This document shows, piece after piece, positions 25,743-36,907 of a stretch of DNA of 64,000 nucleotides (the first letter of the stretch is position 1; every line of letters begins with the position of its first letter). Position numbers and translations under genes: made by a program. Under the pieces are notes generated by a model. The model worked only from the letters and a program-made list of their open reading frames with translations. It had not been told where the DNA came from and did no database searches. Source of the stretch: CAVVDY01 sp963819645 (GTDB lineage Bacteria > Acidobacteriota > Terriglobia > Terriglobales > Acidobacteriaceae); the NCBI GenBank assembly GCA_963819645.1, contig CAWFWZ010000001.1:124001-188000 (forward strand), written 5' to 3'.

Positions 25743-26021
25743 AGAGCTTCTTTCACCACGCTAAAGCGTAGTGCTTCCACCCTGGAGTCGCGCTAAAGCG
25801 TGGTCCTTCCACCCTGGGGTCGCGCTGAAGCGTGGTGCTTGCAGCGTCGAGTCGCGCCCTGCCGCGAATCTTCGCATGAACCGATTCTGTTGCGGCCGCG
25901 TGCAAACAACAGGTCCTTCGCTTCGCTCAGGATGACAACCAGGAACAGGAGCCGCGTTTCACCACGCTGAAGCGTGGTGCTTCCACCCTGAAGTCGCGCT
26001 AAAGCGTGGTGCTTCCACCCG
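25743..26021. repeat. Array of REP-like palindromes
   Basis: At least five copies of the ACCACGCTAAAGCGTAGTGC / GCGCTAAAGCGTGGT.CTTCCACC unit (25753, 25793, 25824, 25961, 25996), each a CGCT.AAGCG palindrome followed by GCTTCCACCC, plus one TCCTTCGCTTCGCTCAGGATGA unit near 25915. The region 25459-26023 contains no gene I would support; a 64-codon frame at 25504 has no recognisable product. Confidence 0.8.
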
Positions 26022-26023
26022 TT

Positions 26024-27914
<1,891 letters not shown>

Positions 27915-28045
27915 GTTAACAACTCCTTAGAGCCGTAGTTTAGCCCAACTCAGCAACTTGCGAACGGTGAGAAAGCGGCGTCACTGTAGCGGGTCAGTGA
28001 AGGGAGACAAACTAACTGACCCACTACGAGTGTCACTAAAGCCTA

Positions 28046-29451
28046 TCAGCTTCTCTGCTGAATACGCTGCCAGGCGTGCTCCACGTGGCGCGCCTCGGTG
28101 TTGGTCTGTCCCACGCAGAAGCGCAGCACAAATCGATTGGCCAAGACGAGTGTGCGTCAGGTACAACTCGCCACTTGCGTTCAGAACTGTTCATCAGGCG
28201 CTCGTTCTGTTCGTCGCTTCCGCGATAACGAAAGCAGACCAGATTCAAGGGCGCGGGAACGACGAGTTCAAAACGATCGTCGTTCTCTACCCAACTACGA
28301 AATTGTTGTGCCGAGTTGCACATGGTAGCGTACGTGGTGCTGTAGTCCTTCGACTCCGTAATGGCGGATGACGAACCATAGCTTCAGCGAGCGGAAACGC
28401 CTGCCCAGCGGAATTTGCCAGTCACGATAGTCGAATACCGCGCCCGACTCTGTCGCCTGGTTGCGCAGGTACTCAGGCAGAATGCTCAAGCTGCGGATGA
28501 GAGCTGCGCGATCGGCGACAAAGAAGCAGTCGCAATCGAAGTTGGTGAACATCCATTTATGAGGATTGAAGCAATAGCTGTCGGCGTGCTCGACCCCGTC
28601 CTGCAGATAGCGAAACTCGGGACAAATCGCCGCGGTGCCTGCCATGGCGGCATCGACGTGAAACCACAGGCCGTGCTCGCGGCAAAAGCAGCAATTTGCG
28701 GCAGCGGATCCATGGCATGCGAGGAAGTGGTTCCAACGGTTGCGCAAACAAAGAAAGGGACACGCCCGGCTTGCCGATCTTCGCGAATAGCTTGGGCAAG
28801 CGCATCAGGATCCATGGCAAACTGATCATCGACGGCGATAAGTCTGACATTGTCGCGGCCTATGCCGGAGATCATGGCGGCCTTTTCGATCGAAGAGTGT
28901 GCCTGAGTCGAGGTATAGGCCACCAGCTTACCGTCACATCCGGTGTGGTTACCTGTGATAGTCGGTGGCTCTTTCGCGGGCAGCTATCATGGCGCATAGA
29001 GTTGCGCTCGACGCTGTGTCCTGTATGACGCCTCCTCCGGTGGAGGTGGAAATAAATTTCTCCGGTAAGTCCCATCATCGGAACCAGCCAGTCCAGCACA
29101 TGAGTTTCCAACTCAGTACAGGCGGGACTGGTTGCCCATAGCATTCCTTGTACGCCTAGAGCAGAAGATAGCAAGTCCCCGAGAATAGCCGGTCCGGAAG
29201 TATTGGCCGGAAAATAGGCGTAGAAATTTGGCGATTGCCAGTGAGTAATCCCGGGAAGAATTACCTGCTCGACATCACGAAGTATCTGCGCGAAAGGCTT
29301 CGGGCCGTTGTGGAGGCGCCTCAGGCAATAAGCGGCGAACGGCTCCGGGCTCTAGCTTGGAAAGCACGGGAAATTTCTCTACCGATTCGTAATAGTCGCT
29401 GATCCAATCAACCATCGCGTAGCCATAGTCCCGAAACTGCTTGCTGCTCAT
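28046..29451 (-). CDS. PLP-dependent aromatic/group II amino-acid decarboxylase-like, multiple frameshifts
   Basis: Begins near ATG 29451 (MSSKQFRDYGYAMVDWISDY) and ends at TGA 28046-28048 (ending ...QRIQQRS). Fragments over several frames keep the family order: LGDLLSSALGVQGMLWATSP, YTSTQAHSSIEKAA, VDAAMAGTAAICPEFRY (PLP-pocket Asp), SYCFNPHKWMF (PLP lysine), RSLKLWFVIRHYGVEGLQ, then the C-terminal NLVCFRYRG. The length of about 468 codons fits aromatic-L-amino-acid/tyrosine decarboxylases. At least five frame changes are present. The product is an amine; the substrate cannot be told from sequence. A longer start at 29547 is possible. Confidence 0.82.
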
Positions 29452-29566
29452 GTGATAGTTCGAGAGCTCGGACAATCTGTGCCTCCCAATTTTGCTAGTG
29501 GACGATAGTGCCAGTGTAGAAGAATTTTCGGGGTGTGGTTGGGCCAACTAGGCTGACCCACAGTTT

Positions 29567-29603
29567 TGAATCCAGCAATCTTTGCAAAATCCTGCTGGAT
29601 TCA
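29567..29603. repeat. Perfect 11-bp inverted repeat before small basic gene
   Basis: TGAATCCAGCA and TGCTGGATTCA enclose 15 bases, 67 bases upstream of the ATG at 29671. There is no T tract after it on the plus strand. It may be an operator, a transcript-stabilising hairpin, or a terminator of neither gene. Confidence 0.5.
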
Positions 29604-29670
29604 GCTGACTACATCTGATACCGTTTGGTGACAGAGCCCTCCCTAAAAAAATACATAAGGACAGGTGACT

Positions 29671-29916
29671 ATGGATATACAGAACGTATTGGCGGATTTG
29701 AAAAGAGAAAGAGCCCGACTCGATGCCGCTATCGAAGCATTACAAGGTCTTGGCTCGGGTGCAAAGCGTGGCCCCGGACGTCCTGCAGGATCGGGCAAGG
29801 CAAAGGCTGCAACGGGACGACGACACATGAGTGCCTCGGCCCGCAAGCGTATTTCAGAGATGATGAAGAAGCGTTGGGCAGAGCGGAAAAAGACAGCGAA
29901 AAGCAAGTCAGCCTGA
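29671..29916 (+). CDS. Small basic AT-hook-like DNA-binding protein
   Basis: An 81-residue protein from ATG 29671 with AAGGACAGGTG upstream. An N-terminal helix (DIQNVLADLKRERARLDAAI) is followed by a basic stretch with the AT-hook-like core KRGPGRPAG, then a Lys-rich linker and a helix with RRHMSASARKRISEMMKKRW. This layout, helix plus hook plus a basic C-terminal helix, is one I associate with small nucleoid-like proteins in Acidobacteriota. It likely binds the minor groove. No neighbour in its orientation; a perfect inverted repeat lies upstream. Confidence 0.75.
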   Translation: MDIQNVLADLKRERARLDAAIEALQGLGSGAKRGPGRPAGSGKAKAATGRRHMSASARKRISEMMKKRWAERKKTAKSKSA

Positions 29917-30071
29917 CGGCTCGGCCGGTTACTTAACTATCGATAGCCTGGTTTCGTTCGGCGCGGCATGGTTCTGTACTAGCATCGGTCCTTTCCCGGT
30001 TGAGCGAAATCGCTCGACCTGCGCCGTTCACTCAGCAGGAGAGAACGAACACTCTGCAATCGAAAAGCGAA

Positions 30072-30093
30072 GGGGGCATTCTTCCATGCCCCC
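30072..30093. terminator. Bidirectional intrinsic terminator
   Basis: GGGGGCAT-TCTTCC-ATGCCCCC is an 8-bp stem with a T run on the plus strand and TTCGCTTTTCG on the minus strand. It sits just after the stop of the minus-strand gene at 30121, so it most likely terminates that gene. Confidence 0.75.
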
Positions 30094-30120
30094 TTTTGCT
30101 CTGCTGCTGTCCCACTTGTT

Positions 30121-31088
30121 CTACCAGGCTGTGACCTGCATCTTGTCGACCCACATGGAATAGGCGGTCTGGCTGGTGTTTCCGTCCAACTGCACTGCGG
30201 TGTTCAACTCTGAGGCATTGACTCCGAAGGTGTTGAAGGTTCTGTTGATGTAGCTCTTCTTGCCGTTGAGCGTGACGGAAACAAACGTCGCCTGACTGCT
30301 GCTGCGCGCAAACTCCAGCACCAGGTGGTTCCAGGTATAAGCAGGGGGAGCGGAGCAGGCGATGCCGGTCTTGATCCATTTCCCGTTGGCGGTGTCCCAG
30401 ACATCCCAATCTTTATGACCCTTGATGTCGCACTGGGTGCCGAAGATGAATTTACGGCTCCCCGACCGACTGGTTCATGTCGAACTCGAGGGCCTGCGGA
30501 GCGGTTGGATTCTTCACATAGAAATAAAGGTCGTAGATAAAGTGCGAGACCTTCGAATTGGCCCCGAGCTGTTTCCACCACAGCGCGCCCGAATACGGAG
30601 CCTTGGGTCCGATCCAGTACTCGCTCGCTTTTCCGGTCATCGAAGGTGTCGCGATGAATTGGTGCATATAGCGAGGTGTGTCGGGGCCATGACCTCCGGG
30701 ACCTGCGCATGAGCCGCACGATTGCCAACCCGACATGGTGTGAATCATCTGGTACGTAGCGTTGTTATTGTTGCCGCCGCTGACCGAGATATTGAAGCCC
30801 GTCGCCTTGTAGACGTTGTTCTTGGTGTCCCACGCCTGCACCACGATGTAGTGAGTGCCGCTGGCAAGATTCAAGCTGGTATCCAAGCTTGGCTTTGTTG
30901 ACGGAATAGACGCTCTGATTGTCGGAGTAGATCATCATGGCGGTGATGGGATAGTTTCCGCTCGCCGAAGCAACAAAGTGAACTGAGGACTGATTCTGGC
31001 TGTTGGGGGTCGGGGTCGAGACGGTGACTCCTGCAACGGAGAAGATCGACAATCCACAAACTAAAATCGCAATCGGGAAAAGCTTCAA
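30121..31088 (-). CDS. Secreted protein, Ig-like plus lectin-like parts, two frameshifts
   Basis: ATG 31088 opens a signal peptide (MKLFPIAILVCGLSIFSVAG). Across two frame changes (about 30890 and 30465) the protein of about 320 residues has an Ig-like N-terminal domain (HFVASASGNYPITAMMIYSD, YIVVQAWDTKNN) and a C-terminal beta-sandwich part (YWIGPKAPYSGALWWKQLGA, FYVKNPTAPQALEFDMNQSV, YINRTFNTFGVN, QLDGNTSQTAYSMWVDKMQV). The latter resembles LamG/concanavalin-type carbohydrate-binding folds. It is probably extracellular. Catalytic residues are not evident. I cannot assign a named family. Confidence 0.65.
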
Positions 31089-31420
31089 AACGATGTACTC
31101 CTGTAAGTAAATATGAATGCTGCTGAACGCGGTTCGCAGCTGCCGTTCAACGAAGGTCAGACTACGGACGCATCTACTCTGGAGATATCTGAGGTTGGGC
31201 CTAGTTTACTGAAGGTATTTGCCTTAGAGTTCCCGGGCGAAGCACTGACAAAATGGATTACAGCAGAGGGCTAGTACCACTGCAAGCGGCGCATTACAGG
31301 GAGAATATCGCGGCTCTCTGAATTCCGCAACTCAGAAAGTATGTTTGTCAAAAAATAAACAAAAGATTTCAGCAGCAACTCTGAGGATCGGCCCCCAGAG
31401 GCTGCTGATAACGGCAAAAA
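31089..31420. other. Intergenic stretch, no gene or repeat recognised
   Basis: It contains AT-richer sequence near 31330-31370 (CAAAAAATAAACAAAAGATT). No ribosome-site-bearing frame and no palindrome of the dispersed families was seen. The promoter of the secreted-protein gene starting at 31088 must lie in its left part. Confidence 0.4.
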
Positions 31421-31844
31421 TCACGATGCTATTCGTTTGGAAGGGTCGCCAGGAGGCGGCGTTGTACGTTTTGGCCCGCGTTTGCGAATCAGCGCGATGC
31501 GAACGCGTTCCAGCAGTTCGGCGGGTGCGAAGGTTCCCTTGGGCAGCCAGACGTCGGCGGCGCTACTGTGATCGGCATATTGGCTCACCGCGCCGGAGAA
31601 CAGAATGGTCGGCACGTGGGGCGCAATCTGCTTTCGCGTGAGCGATCAACTCGGCGCCCGTCATCTTCGGCATCATCAGGTCGGCGATGATGAGGTCGAT
31701 GCCTCCATCGCTCACGATCTGCAGCGCCTTCTGGGGATCGGGGCAGGTCACCACCCGATAGCCGCGGGTCTCGAGCATCACTTTTCGAATGGAGAGAGAG
31801 CGCTCATCGTCATCTACGCAAAGTATGGTGCGCTTCGGTTTCAT
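31421..31844 (-). CDS. Single-domain response regulator (receiver), one frameshift
   Basis: Starts at ATG 31844 (MKPKRTILCVDDDERSLSIR). CheY fold features: the acidic pocket VDDD, the phospho-acceptor Asp in LIIADLMMPKMTG (near residue 53), the Thr/Ser strand TILFSGAV, and a conserved Lys in DVWLPKGTF. The frame changes near 31635; the second frame runs to the stop at 31421 with a basic tail. No output domain. Its histidine kinase is not in view. It probably works by protein contact, or as part of a phosphorelay. Confidence 0.85.
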
Positions 31845-32134
31845 CTGATCTGTCCGTCTTAGTTCGGTTCGTGCTTGTTGAGCTGTTCGCGCCTGGGAGA
31901 GTCAGGTGCGAGCGAGCCTTACATCCTGGATCGAATGCAGAACAACAGCGTAGTCGGATGGTACGCGCAGGAATCACGTCGTACAAGTACCGTCGCCATA
32001 AACTCTCGCCGGCTTTTTGTTCGGTCGCCGCAGTTCAAAGATGCGCCACGAATGCAGCAGTTGGCAGGAACAGCATGCGTTGCAAGCCTCTGTTTATACG
32101 GTCGCAAAGCATGCACAGGATATCCGCAAAGAAT
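31845..32134. other. Intergenic stretch between response regulator and PhzF-like gene, no gene supported
   Basis: Overlapping frames exist on both strands (for example 31875-32174), but their translations show no domain, ribosome site or codon pattern like the neighbours. No palindrome family member was recognised. Confidence 0.4.
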
Positions 32135-33021
32135 TCACAAGGTAACTTTGCCAGCAATAACCGGCGCAACGTGACCGCCGACCCGAACATTTGTGACGGT
32201 CTCCGCGGTCTTCGTCGCACGAATGTATATCGAACTCGGCCGCAGAATTTCGCGCCCCTGTTCGATCAGTCCCGGCTCGTCGGAGCCAAGCACGCCATAC
32301 TTGACCGCCCAGGCGGTGCAGCATCCGGCAGCGGAGCCGGTAGCCGGATCTTCACCGTTGTAGAAGATCATGCGCGCGTGCAGGCGGCGCTCACCGTCGC
32401 GCGCAACGAAGTACAGGAAGCCTGAGCGCTGCACGCTCTGCGAGATACGCCGCGATCTGCTGCCAGCTCACTTTCAATTGGCTGAGCGTTGAGCTGTGGC
32501 GAAGGCCGACGATGGTGAACGGCATGCCGGTCGAGATGGTTTGGATGGGCAGATTTTCATCCAGCTCGGAGAGCGGGAAGTCCGAGCGCTTGCGCAACCC
32601 GCGAGTGCTGATGCGTTTCGCCGAACTGCGGCTCTGCCTGGCGCATCTCGCCGAAGAGCCGGCCGTCGCGCATCTCAAAGCGGACGGGCACCCGCCCGAC
32701 ATTCAGGTGCAAGCACGATCTCGGATTGCTCGCGGCCGCTGCTGCTTCAAGTACCACGCGGTGCCCAGCGTTGGATGCCCGGCAAAGGGCAGCTCTTCTT
32801 CGACGGTGAAGATGCGCACGCGTACTCCCTCGCGCGCCTCGGTTTCGGCGATCGCGCGGCAGGATGAATGTGGTTTCGGAGAGGTTCATCTCCTTGGCAA
32901 GCTTCTGCATCTCGGCGTCGCTCAGCCCACGGGCGTCAGGAAACACCGCGAGCTGATTGCCTTCCAGCGGCACAGAAGTAAACACATCGACATGAACGAA
33001 AGGGAATTCGCGAGCAGGCAT
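32135..33021 (-). CDS. PhzF-family epimerase/isomerase-like protein, several frameshifts
   Basis: ATG 33021 with AGGAGC upstream. The N-terminal block EFPFVHVDVFTSVPLEGNQL, then FPDARGLSDAEMQKLAKEMN LSETTF, is the classic PhzF opening carrying the catalytic Glu in SET. Later frames keep the STGMPFTIVGL strand, the C-terminal block FYNGEDPATGSAAGC and the terminal VRVGGHVAPVIAGK. At least three frame changes (about 32850, 32680, 32430). Family members are cytoplasmic dimers that isomerise small cyclic or allylic acids. No phenazine genes are near, so the substrate is unknown. Confidence 0.88.
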
Positions 33022-33284
33022 GGTCGGTTAGGCTCCTGGCAGATTGGGTTGAACCAACTCTGACGGATGAGCCATGCCCCTTCTCGATGCGTTAATCGCG
33101 GCGCAGAACACGCTGTTCGGCACAGTCGGGCGGAGAGGGGCGCGGTTTCAGGCGCGCCGCCTCGTGTTTTCGTGTTTGTAATAACTAGCGCAGCGGTGGC
33201 AGGCCATTGCTGTCTCGCCTCTGGCTGCGTAGAATCGACAGCGCATTCCACACAATAGGTTTCACAACAATTAAGGAGGCAGTC

Positions 33285-33951
33285 ATGTCACTGCAGATTG
33301 GCGATACCGCGCCTGACTTTCAAGCCGAGACCACGGATGGGCCCATCCGCTTTCACGAATGGATCGGCGATTCGTGGGCGAATTCTGTTTTCGCATCCCA
33401 AAGACTTCACGCCGGTGTGCACCACCGAACTGGGCTACATGGCGAAGCTGAAGCCGGATTTCGACCGGCGCAACGTAAAGGTCATCGGCCTGAGCGTCGA
33501 CCCGGTCGACAATCACAAGCGCTGGTCCGAAGACATCCGCGAGACGCAGGGACACGCGCCGAACTATCCCATGATTGGCGACACCGATCTCAAGGTGGCC
33601 AAGCTGTATGGAATGTTGCCGGCCGACCTGCAGGGCGGACTGCGATGGCCGCACCGCTGCCGACAATATGACGGTGCGCAACGTGTTCGTCGTCGGGCCG
33701 GACAAGAAGGTCAGGCTGATTATCGTCTATCCCATGACGCACGGGGCGCAACTTCGACGAGGTCCTGCGCGTCATCGACTCCATGCAGTTGACGGCCAAG
33801 CACAAGGTCGCCACGCCGGTGAATTGGAAGCAGGGAGACGACGTGATCATCTCGCCGGCCGTTTCCGACGAAGATGCGAAGAAGATTTATCCCGGAGGCT
33901 GGAAGGCGCCTGCGTCCCGTATCTGCGCGGGTGTGCCGCCAGCCCAAGTAG
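33285..33951 (+). CDS. 1-Cys (Prx6-type) peroxiredoxin, several frameshifts
   Basis: ATG 33285 with AAGGAGG six bases upstream. Frame pieces give MSLQIGDTAPDFQAETTDGP, then FSHPKDFTPVCTTELGYMAK (peroxidatic Cys, a normal TGC codon at 33418), GLSVDPVDNHKRW, YPMIGDTDLKVAKLYGM, RNVFVVGPDKKVRLIIVYPM, and the C-terminal TPVNWKQGDDVII ... KKIYPGGWKAP typical of Prx6. The frame changes near 33385, 33645, 33755 and after 33915. It reduces hydroperoxides in the cytoplasm. The tRNA-Sec gene follows 20 bases after the stop. Confidence 0.9.
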
Positions 33952-33970
33952 ACAGTACAGTTCGGTTTGC

Positions 33971-34067
33971 GGAAGCGAAGGGGGTCCGGTGACTCTCCCG
34001 GTCTTCAAAACCGGCGATTGGCAGCTTCGCTGTCAATGGTGCGTTCGACTCGCACACGCTTCCGCCA
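33971..34067 (+). tRNA. selC: Selenocysteine tRNA, anticodon TCA
   Basis: A cloverleaf 97 bases long ending GCCA. Acceptor arms GGAAGCG and CGCTTCC pair over 7 bp (an A-A eighth position). An extended D stem (GGGGGTC/GACTCTC around CGGT) is present. The anticodon stem CCGGT/ACCGG holds the loop CTTCAAA with anticodon TCA at 34005-34007, which reads UGA. The variable arm is very long and nearly perfect, a 9-bp stem ATTGGCAGC/GCTGTCAAT, and the T arm is GTGCG-TTCGACT-CGCAC. The length, TCA anticodon and long variable arm together identify tRNA-Sec rather than a suppressor or tRNA-Ser. Confidence 0.95.
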
Positions 34068-34132
34068 GATTACTGGTTGCCGAGCAACTGATCCGAATTC
34101 AAAGGGAGCTTTGCTCGGCTCGGCGGCCTCGC

Positions 34133-35764
34133 TCACGCCACCAGGACTGACTGGTATTCCTCGTATGCGCCTTTGAAGTCGGTCACATGGTGATCGCCCT
34201 CGAAGTGCCAGATCCGGGTCGCGACTTCGTCGATGAGATCGTGATCATGCGTCACCAGCAACACCGTCCCAGGATATTTTTGCAGCGCGATATTCAGCGC
34301 ATTGATCGATTCCAGGTCCAAGTGGTTGGTGGGCTCATCGAGCACCAGGACGTTCGGCTTTTGCAGCATGAGCTTGCAGAACAGCAGGCGCGCGGCTTCG
34401 CCACCGGAAAGTACATCGGTGCGCTTGTTGCCGTCGTCGCGCGCAAACAGCATCTGTCCCAGCAAGCCGCGAATCTCTTCGTTGGCAGCACCCGGATCCC
34501 AGCGATGCAGCCATTCGAACGCGGTCATTCCTTTTTCGATCAGCGCCCTATGGTCTTGCGCGAAATATCCGACCGATGCCTCGTGTCCCCAGATGACCTT
34601 TCCGTCGTTCAGGAACGGGCCGTCATATCCGCTGGTCTGGCGCAGTTCAGCTTCCGGAACTGTCGGCGAGTTAGCCAGCAACGCATTCAGCAGGGTCGTC
34701 TTTCCTGCGCCGTTACGTCCCATCAGCGCGATCTTCTCGCCGCGAGTGACGCTGGCCGTGAAGCCACGGATGACCTCGCTGTCTCCGTACGACTTGCTGA
34801 CGTTTTCCAGTTCCAGAATGTGTTTGCCGGACGGACGCTTCTGTTCGAACTTGAGATAGGGGCGCTGTATGTTCGACTTCGCAAGTTCGGTCACCTGCAG
34901 GCGCTCCACTTCCTTGCGCCTCGACTGCACCTGGCTGGAGCGAGTGCCGGCAGAGAAGCGCGCGATGAAGTCGTTCAGTTGCGCGATCTTCTTTTCCCGC
35001 TGGGCGTTCTGGCCTTCGATCTGCGAGCGAATCTGCGTCTTGGCCATCACCATCTCATCGTAGCTGCCGGTGTAGGTGATGATGGTTTCGTAATCGATAT
35101 CGGCAATGTGGGTGCAAACGCTGTTCAGGAAATGGCGGTCGTGCGAGATGACGATCACAACTCCGTCATAGTTTCGCAAGAAGCTCTGCAGCCAATGGAT
35201 CGAGTCCAGATCAAGATGGTTCGTCGGCTCATCCAGCAACAGGGCCTGCGGATGTCCAAAGAGCGCCTGCGCCAACAGCACGCGGACCTTCTGCCCGCCC
35301 TGTAATTCACTCATCGGACGCTGATGCACCTCGTCAGCGATGTCCAGACCTTGCAGCAGTAGCGCGGCGTCGGTCTCGGCCGAGTAGCCATCCTCTTCGC
35401 CGACGATGCCTTCCAGTTCGCCCAGCCTCATGCCATCTTCGTTCGTGATCTCGTGCTTTTCATAGATGCGATCGCGTTCTTCCATCGCCTTCCAAAGCCG
35501 CTTGTTGCCCATGATGACGGTATCGAGCACGCGATAGGCATCGAAAGCGAACTGGTCCTGGCGCAACACACCCAGCTTCCGCGGGCGCACCACGGTACCC
35601 TTCTGCGGCGCCAACTCACCGGTCAGCAGGTTCATGAAAGTGGACTTGCCCGCGCCGTTGGGGCCGGTAAGTCCGTAGCGCTTGCCGGGGGTAAACGCGG
35701 TGGACACTTCGTCGAACAGAACTTTAGCGCCGTAGCGCATGGATACGTTACTAACTGAGATCAT
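34133..35764 (-). CDS. ABC-F family ATPase (YbiT/EttA-like)
   Basis: A 543-residue soluble protein with two ABC cassettes and no membrane segments. Cassette 1: GPNGAGKST Walker A, LQGGQKVR signature, LLLDEPTNHLD Walker B. Cassette 2: GRNGAGKTT, LSGGEAARL and VLDEPTNHLD. The linker (VMAKTQIRSQIEGQNAQREK) is a charged helical P-site-tRNA-interaction-type segment. The N-terminal MISVSNVSMRYGAKVLF and overall length match YbiT-like translation factors that act on stalled ribosomes. The frame is intact. It is convergent with the tRNA-Sec gene. Confidence 0.93.
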   Translation of the reverse strand: MISVSNVSMRYGAKVLFDEVSTAFTPGKRYGLTGPNGAGKSTFMNLLTGELAPQKGTVVRPRKLGVLRQDQFAFDAYRVLDTVIMGNKRLWKAMEERDRIYEKHEITNEDGMRLGELEGIVGEEDGYSAETDAALLLQGLDIADEVHQRPMSELQGGQKVRVLLAQALFGHPQALLLDEPTNHLDLDSIHWLQSFLRNYDGVVIVISHDRHFLNSVCTHIADIDYETIITYTGSYDEMVMAKTQIRSQIEGQNAQREKKIAQLNDFIARFSAGTRSSQVQSRRKEVERLQVTELAKSNIQRPYLKFEQKRPSGKHILELENVSKSYGDSEVIRGFTASVTRGEKIALMGRNGAGKTTLLNALLANSPTVPEAELRQTSGYDGPFLNDGKVIWGHEASVGYFAQDHRALIEKGMTAFEWLHRWDPGAANEEIRGLLGQMLFARDDGNKRTDVLSGGEAARLLFCKLMLQKPNVLVLDEPTNHLDLESINALNIALQKYPGTVLLVTHDHDLIDEVATRIWHFEGDHHVTDFKGAYEEYQSVLVA

Positions 35765-35906
35765 GATTTATTTGTTCAGGAACTGCGGGAAAATTGCCTA
35801 CAAGGAGGGTCGCAGCTGCATACATAAGAATATCACGAAGCCCCTGGGGACTTGGTGAAGCCCGGGCTATGAGGACAACGTTCAGCCGACAGGAATCACA
35901 TTAGTT

Positions 35907-36197
35907 CTAGCTGGTCTTTGCGGTTTTATTGCGGCGTGCCCGATACAGCATCGTCGACGCATTGGGACTTACCATCAGCGTAAAACTGTTGCGAAGGTGA
36001 TGAACATCGACCAGGACAGCGCGGTCGTTGCCGATGCAGCCGCCCAGGATCCGTCCCAGACTGAGTAGCGACCGGCTGCCACACACCTCGCAGCTTTCCC
36101 CTCCGCTGTTGCTGATGATTTCGCAGTCGGCACAAAGAACAGCTTCCAGAAGAGGAACCGAGGACAGTACTGGATCACGATGGCCACCGTTGCTCAT
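35907..36197 (-). CDS. Small double-CxxC zinc-ribbon-like protein
   Basis: A 96-residue protein from ATG 36197 with GGAGAG six bases upstream. Residues LCADCEIISNSGGESCEVCG give a CxxC-x(10)-CxxC four-Cys zinc-binding motif followed by SRSLLSLGRILGG. The C-terminus is basic and helical. It is reminiscent of small regulatory zinc ribbons, but I do not recognise the family. It is flanked by an ABC-F gene and a terminator and is expressed alone. Confidence 0.65.
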   Translation of the reverse strand: MSNGGHRDPVLSSVPLLEAVLCADCEIISNSGGESCEVCGSRSLLSLGRILGGCIGNDRAVLVDVHHLRNSFTLMVSPNASTMLYRARRNKTAKTS

Positions 36198-36375
36198 GGG
36201 ATACTCTCCATAAAGCTATCCGTCTTCGGGCGCCGAGGGAAGTATCTGATTGTGCAGGAAACCGCAGAGTAAACCGGCACGCGGCAACCGCCAGGATTGG
36301 CGCGCTAGACCTGGTTACTCTTTTGGCGGCCCGATTCTGTTATCGAATCGGTCGTTAGCTTTCGGGAAGAAAGAA

Positions 36376-36397
36376 AAGCCGCTTCGAAGGGCGGCTT
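36376..36397 (-). terminator. Intrinsic terminator of the 36431-37468 gene pair
   Basis: AAGCCGC and GCGGCTT (7-bp stem, eight-base loop) are followed on the minus strand by TTTCTTTC. It lies about 34 bases past the stop of the downstream paralogue gene. Confidence 0.7.
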
Positions 36398-36430
36398 TAC
36401 CCGGCAACAACGTCTACTGCCCTTAACTGC

Positions 36431-36907
36431 TCAAGCGTTCAGAAGGCGATCGAAGAAGCTCCGATATCGCTGAAGGGCGACGCGCAGATCTTCGGTCGAA
36501 ACGGCGTCGCCGCCGTCCCACTGTTTCTCCAGCTTCGCACGCTCATTGGCGAAGCCTTCTGCGAGACGTTGCATGACTGTCGCGACCAGCTTGTCGCCTT
36601 CTTCCACGGCGCGCCGCGGCTCGTCAACAAAGCTGGCCTGTACATTGCTCCAACGCCCCCGCAAGTCTTCGACATCGGACTGCGAGAACAGAGGCGTAGG
36701 CGTATTTACGTCATGCGCAGCAGGAGTCGGCGCACGGGCCGCGATCTTCTGTTCCGTGGTCTCAACGGCATTTTCGTTACGCACCAGCCTTGGGCGAGTG
36801 GACTCGTCGATTTCCCGAATCTCACGGGATGACGGTCGTGTCTCTTCCTTGCGGCCTGCCAGGTCTGCGGTTGTTAGTTGATTGTCTTTGCGTAGTGGTT
36901 CGGCCAT
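36431..36907 (-). CDS. Unknown protein, paralogue of the upstream membrane-anchored gene
   Basis: A 158-residue protein. The first 75 residues are polar and disordered (Arg/Glu/Thr-rich). The second half (LRGRWSNVQASFVDEPRRAV, then VMQRLAEGFANERAKLEK, TEDLRVALQRYRSFFDRLL) is related to the C-terminal half of the upstream product. The start ATG touches the stop of that gene with no gap, so translation is probably coupled. No signal peptide or membrane segment, so it may be the soluble partner. Family not recognised. Confidence 0.75.
   Translation of the reverse strand: MAEPLRKDNQLTTADLAGRKEETRPSSREIREIDESTRPRLVRNENAVETTEQKIAARAPTPAAHDVNTPTPLFSQSDVEDLRGRWSNVQASFVDEPRRAVEEGDKLVATVMQRLAEGFANERAKLEKQWDGGDAVSTEDLRVALQRYRSFFDRLLNA

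Noticed and set aside
33285..33951. Peroxiredoxin as a selenoprotein
   Set aside because: The active-site codon is TGC, not TGA, and its frame breaks are single-base shifts rather than an in-frame UGA.
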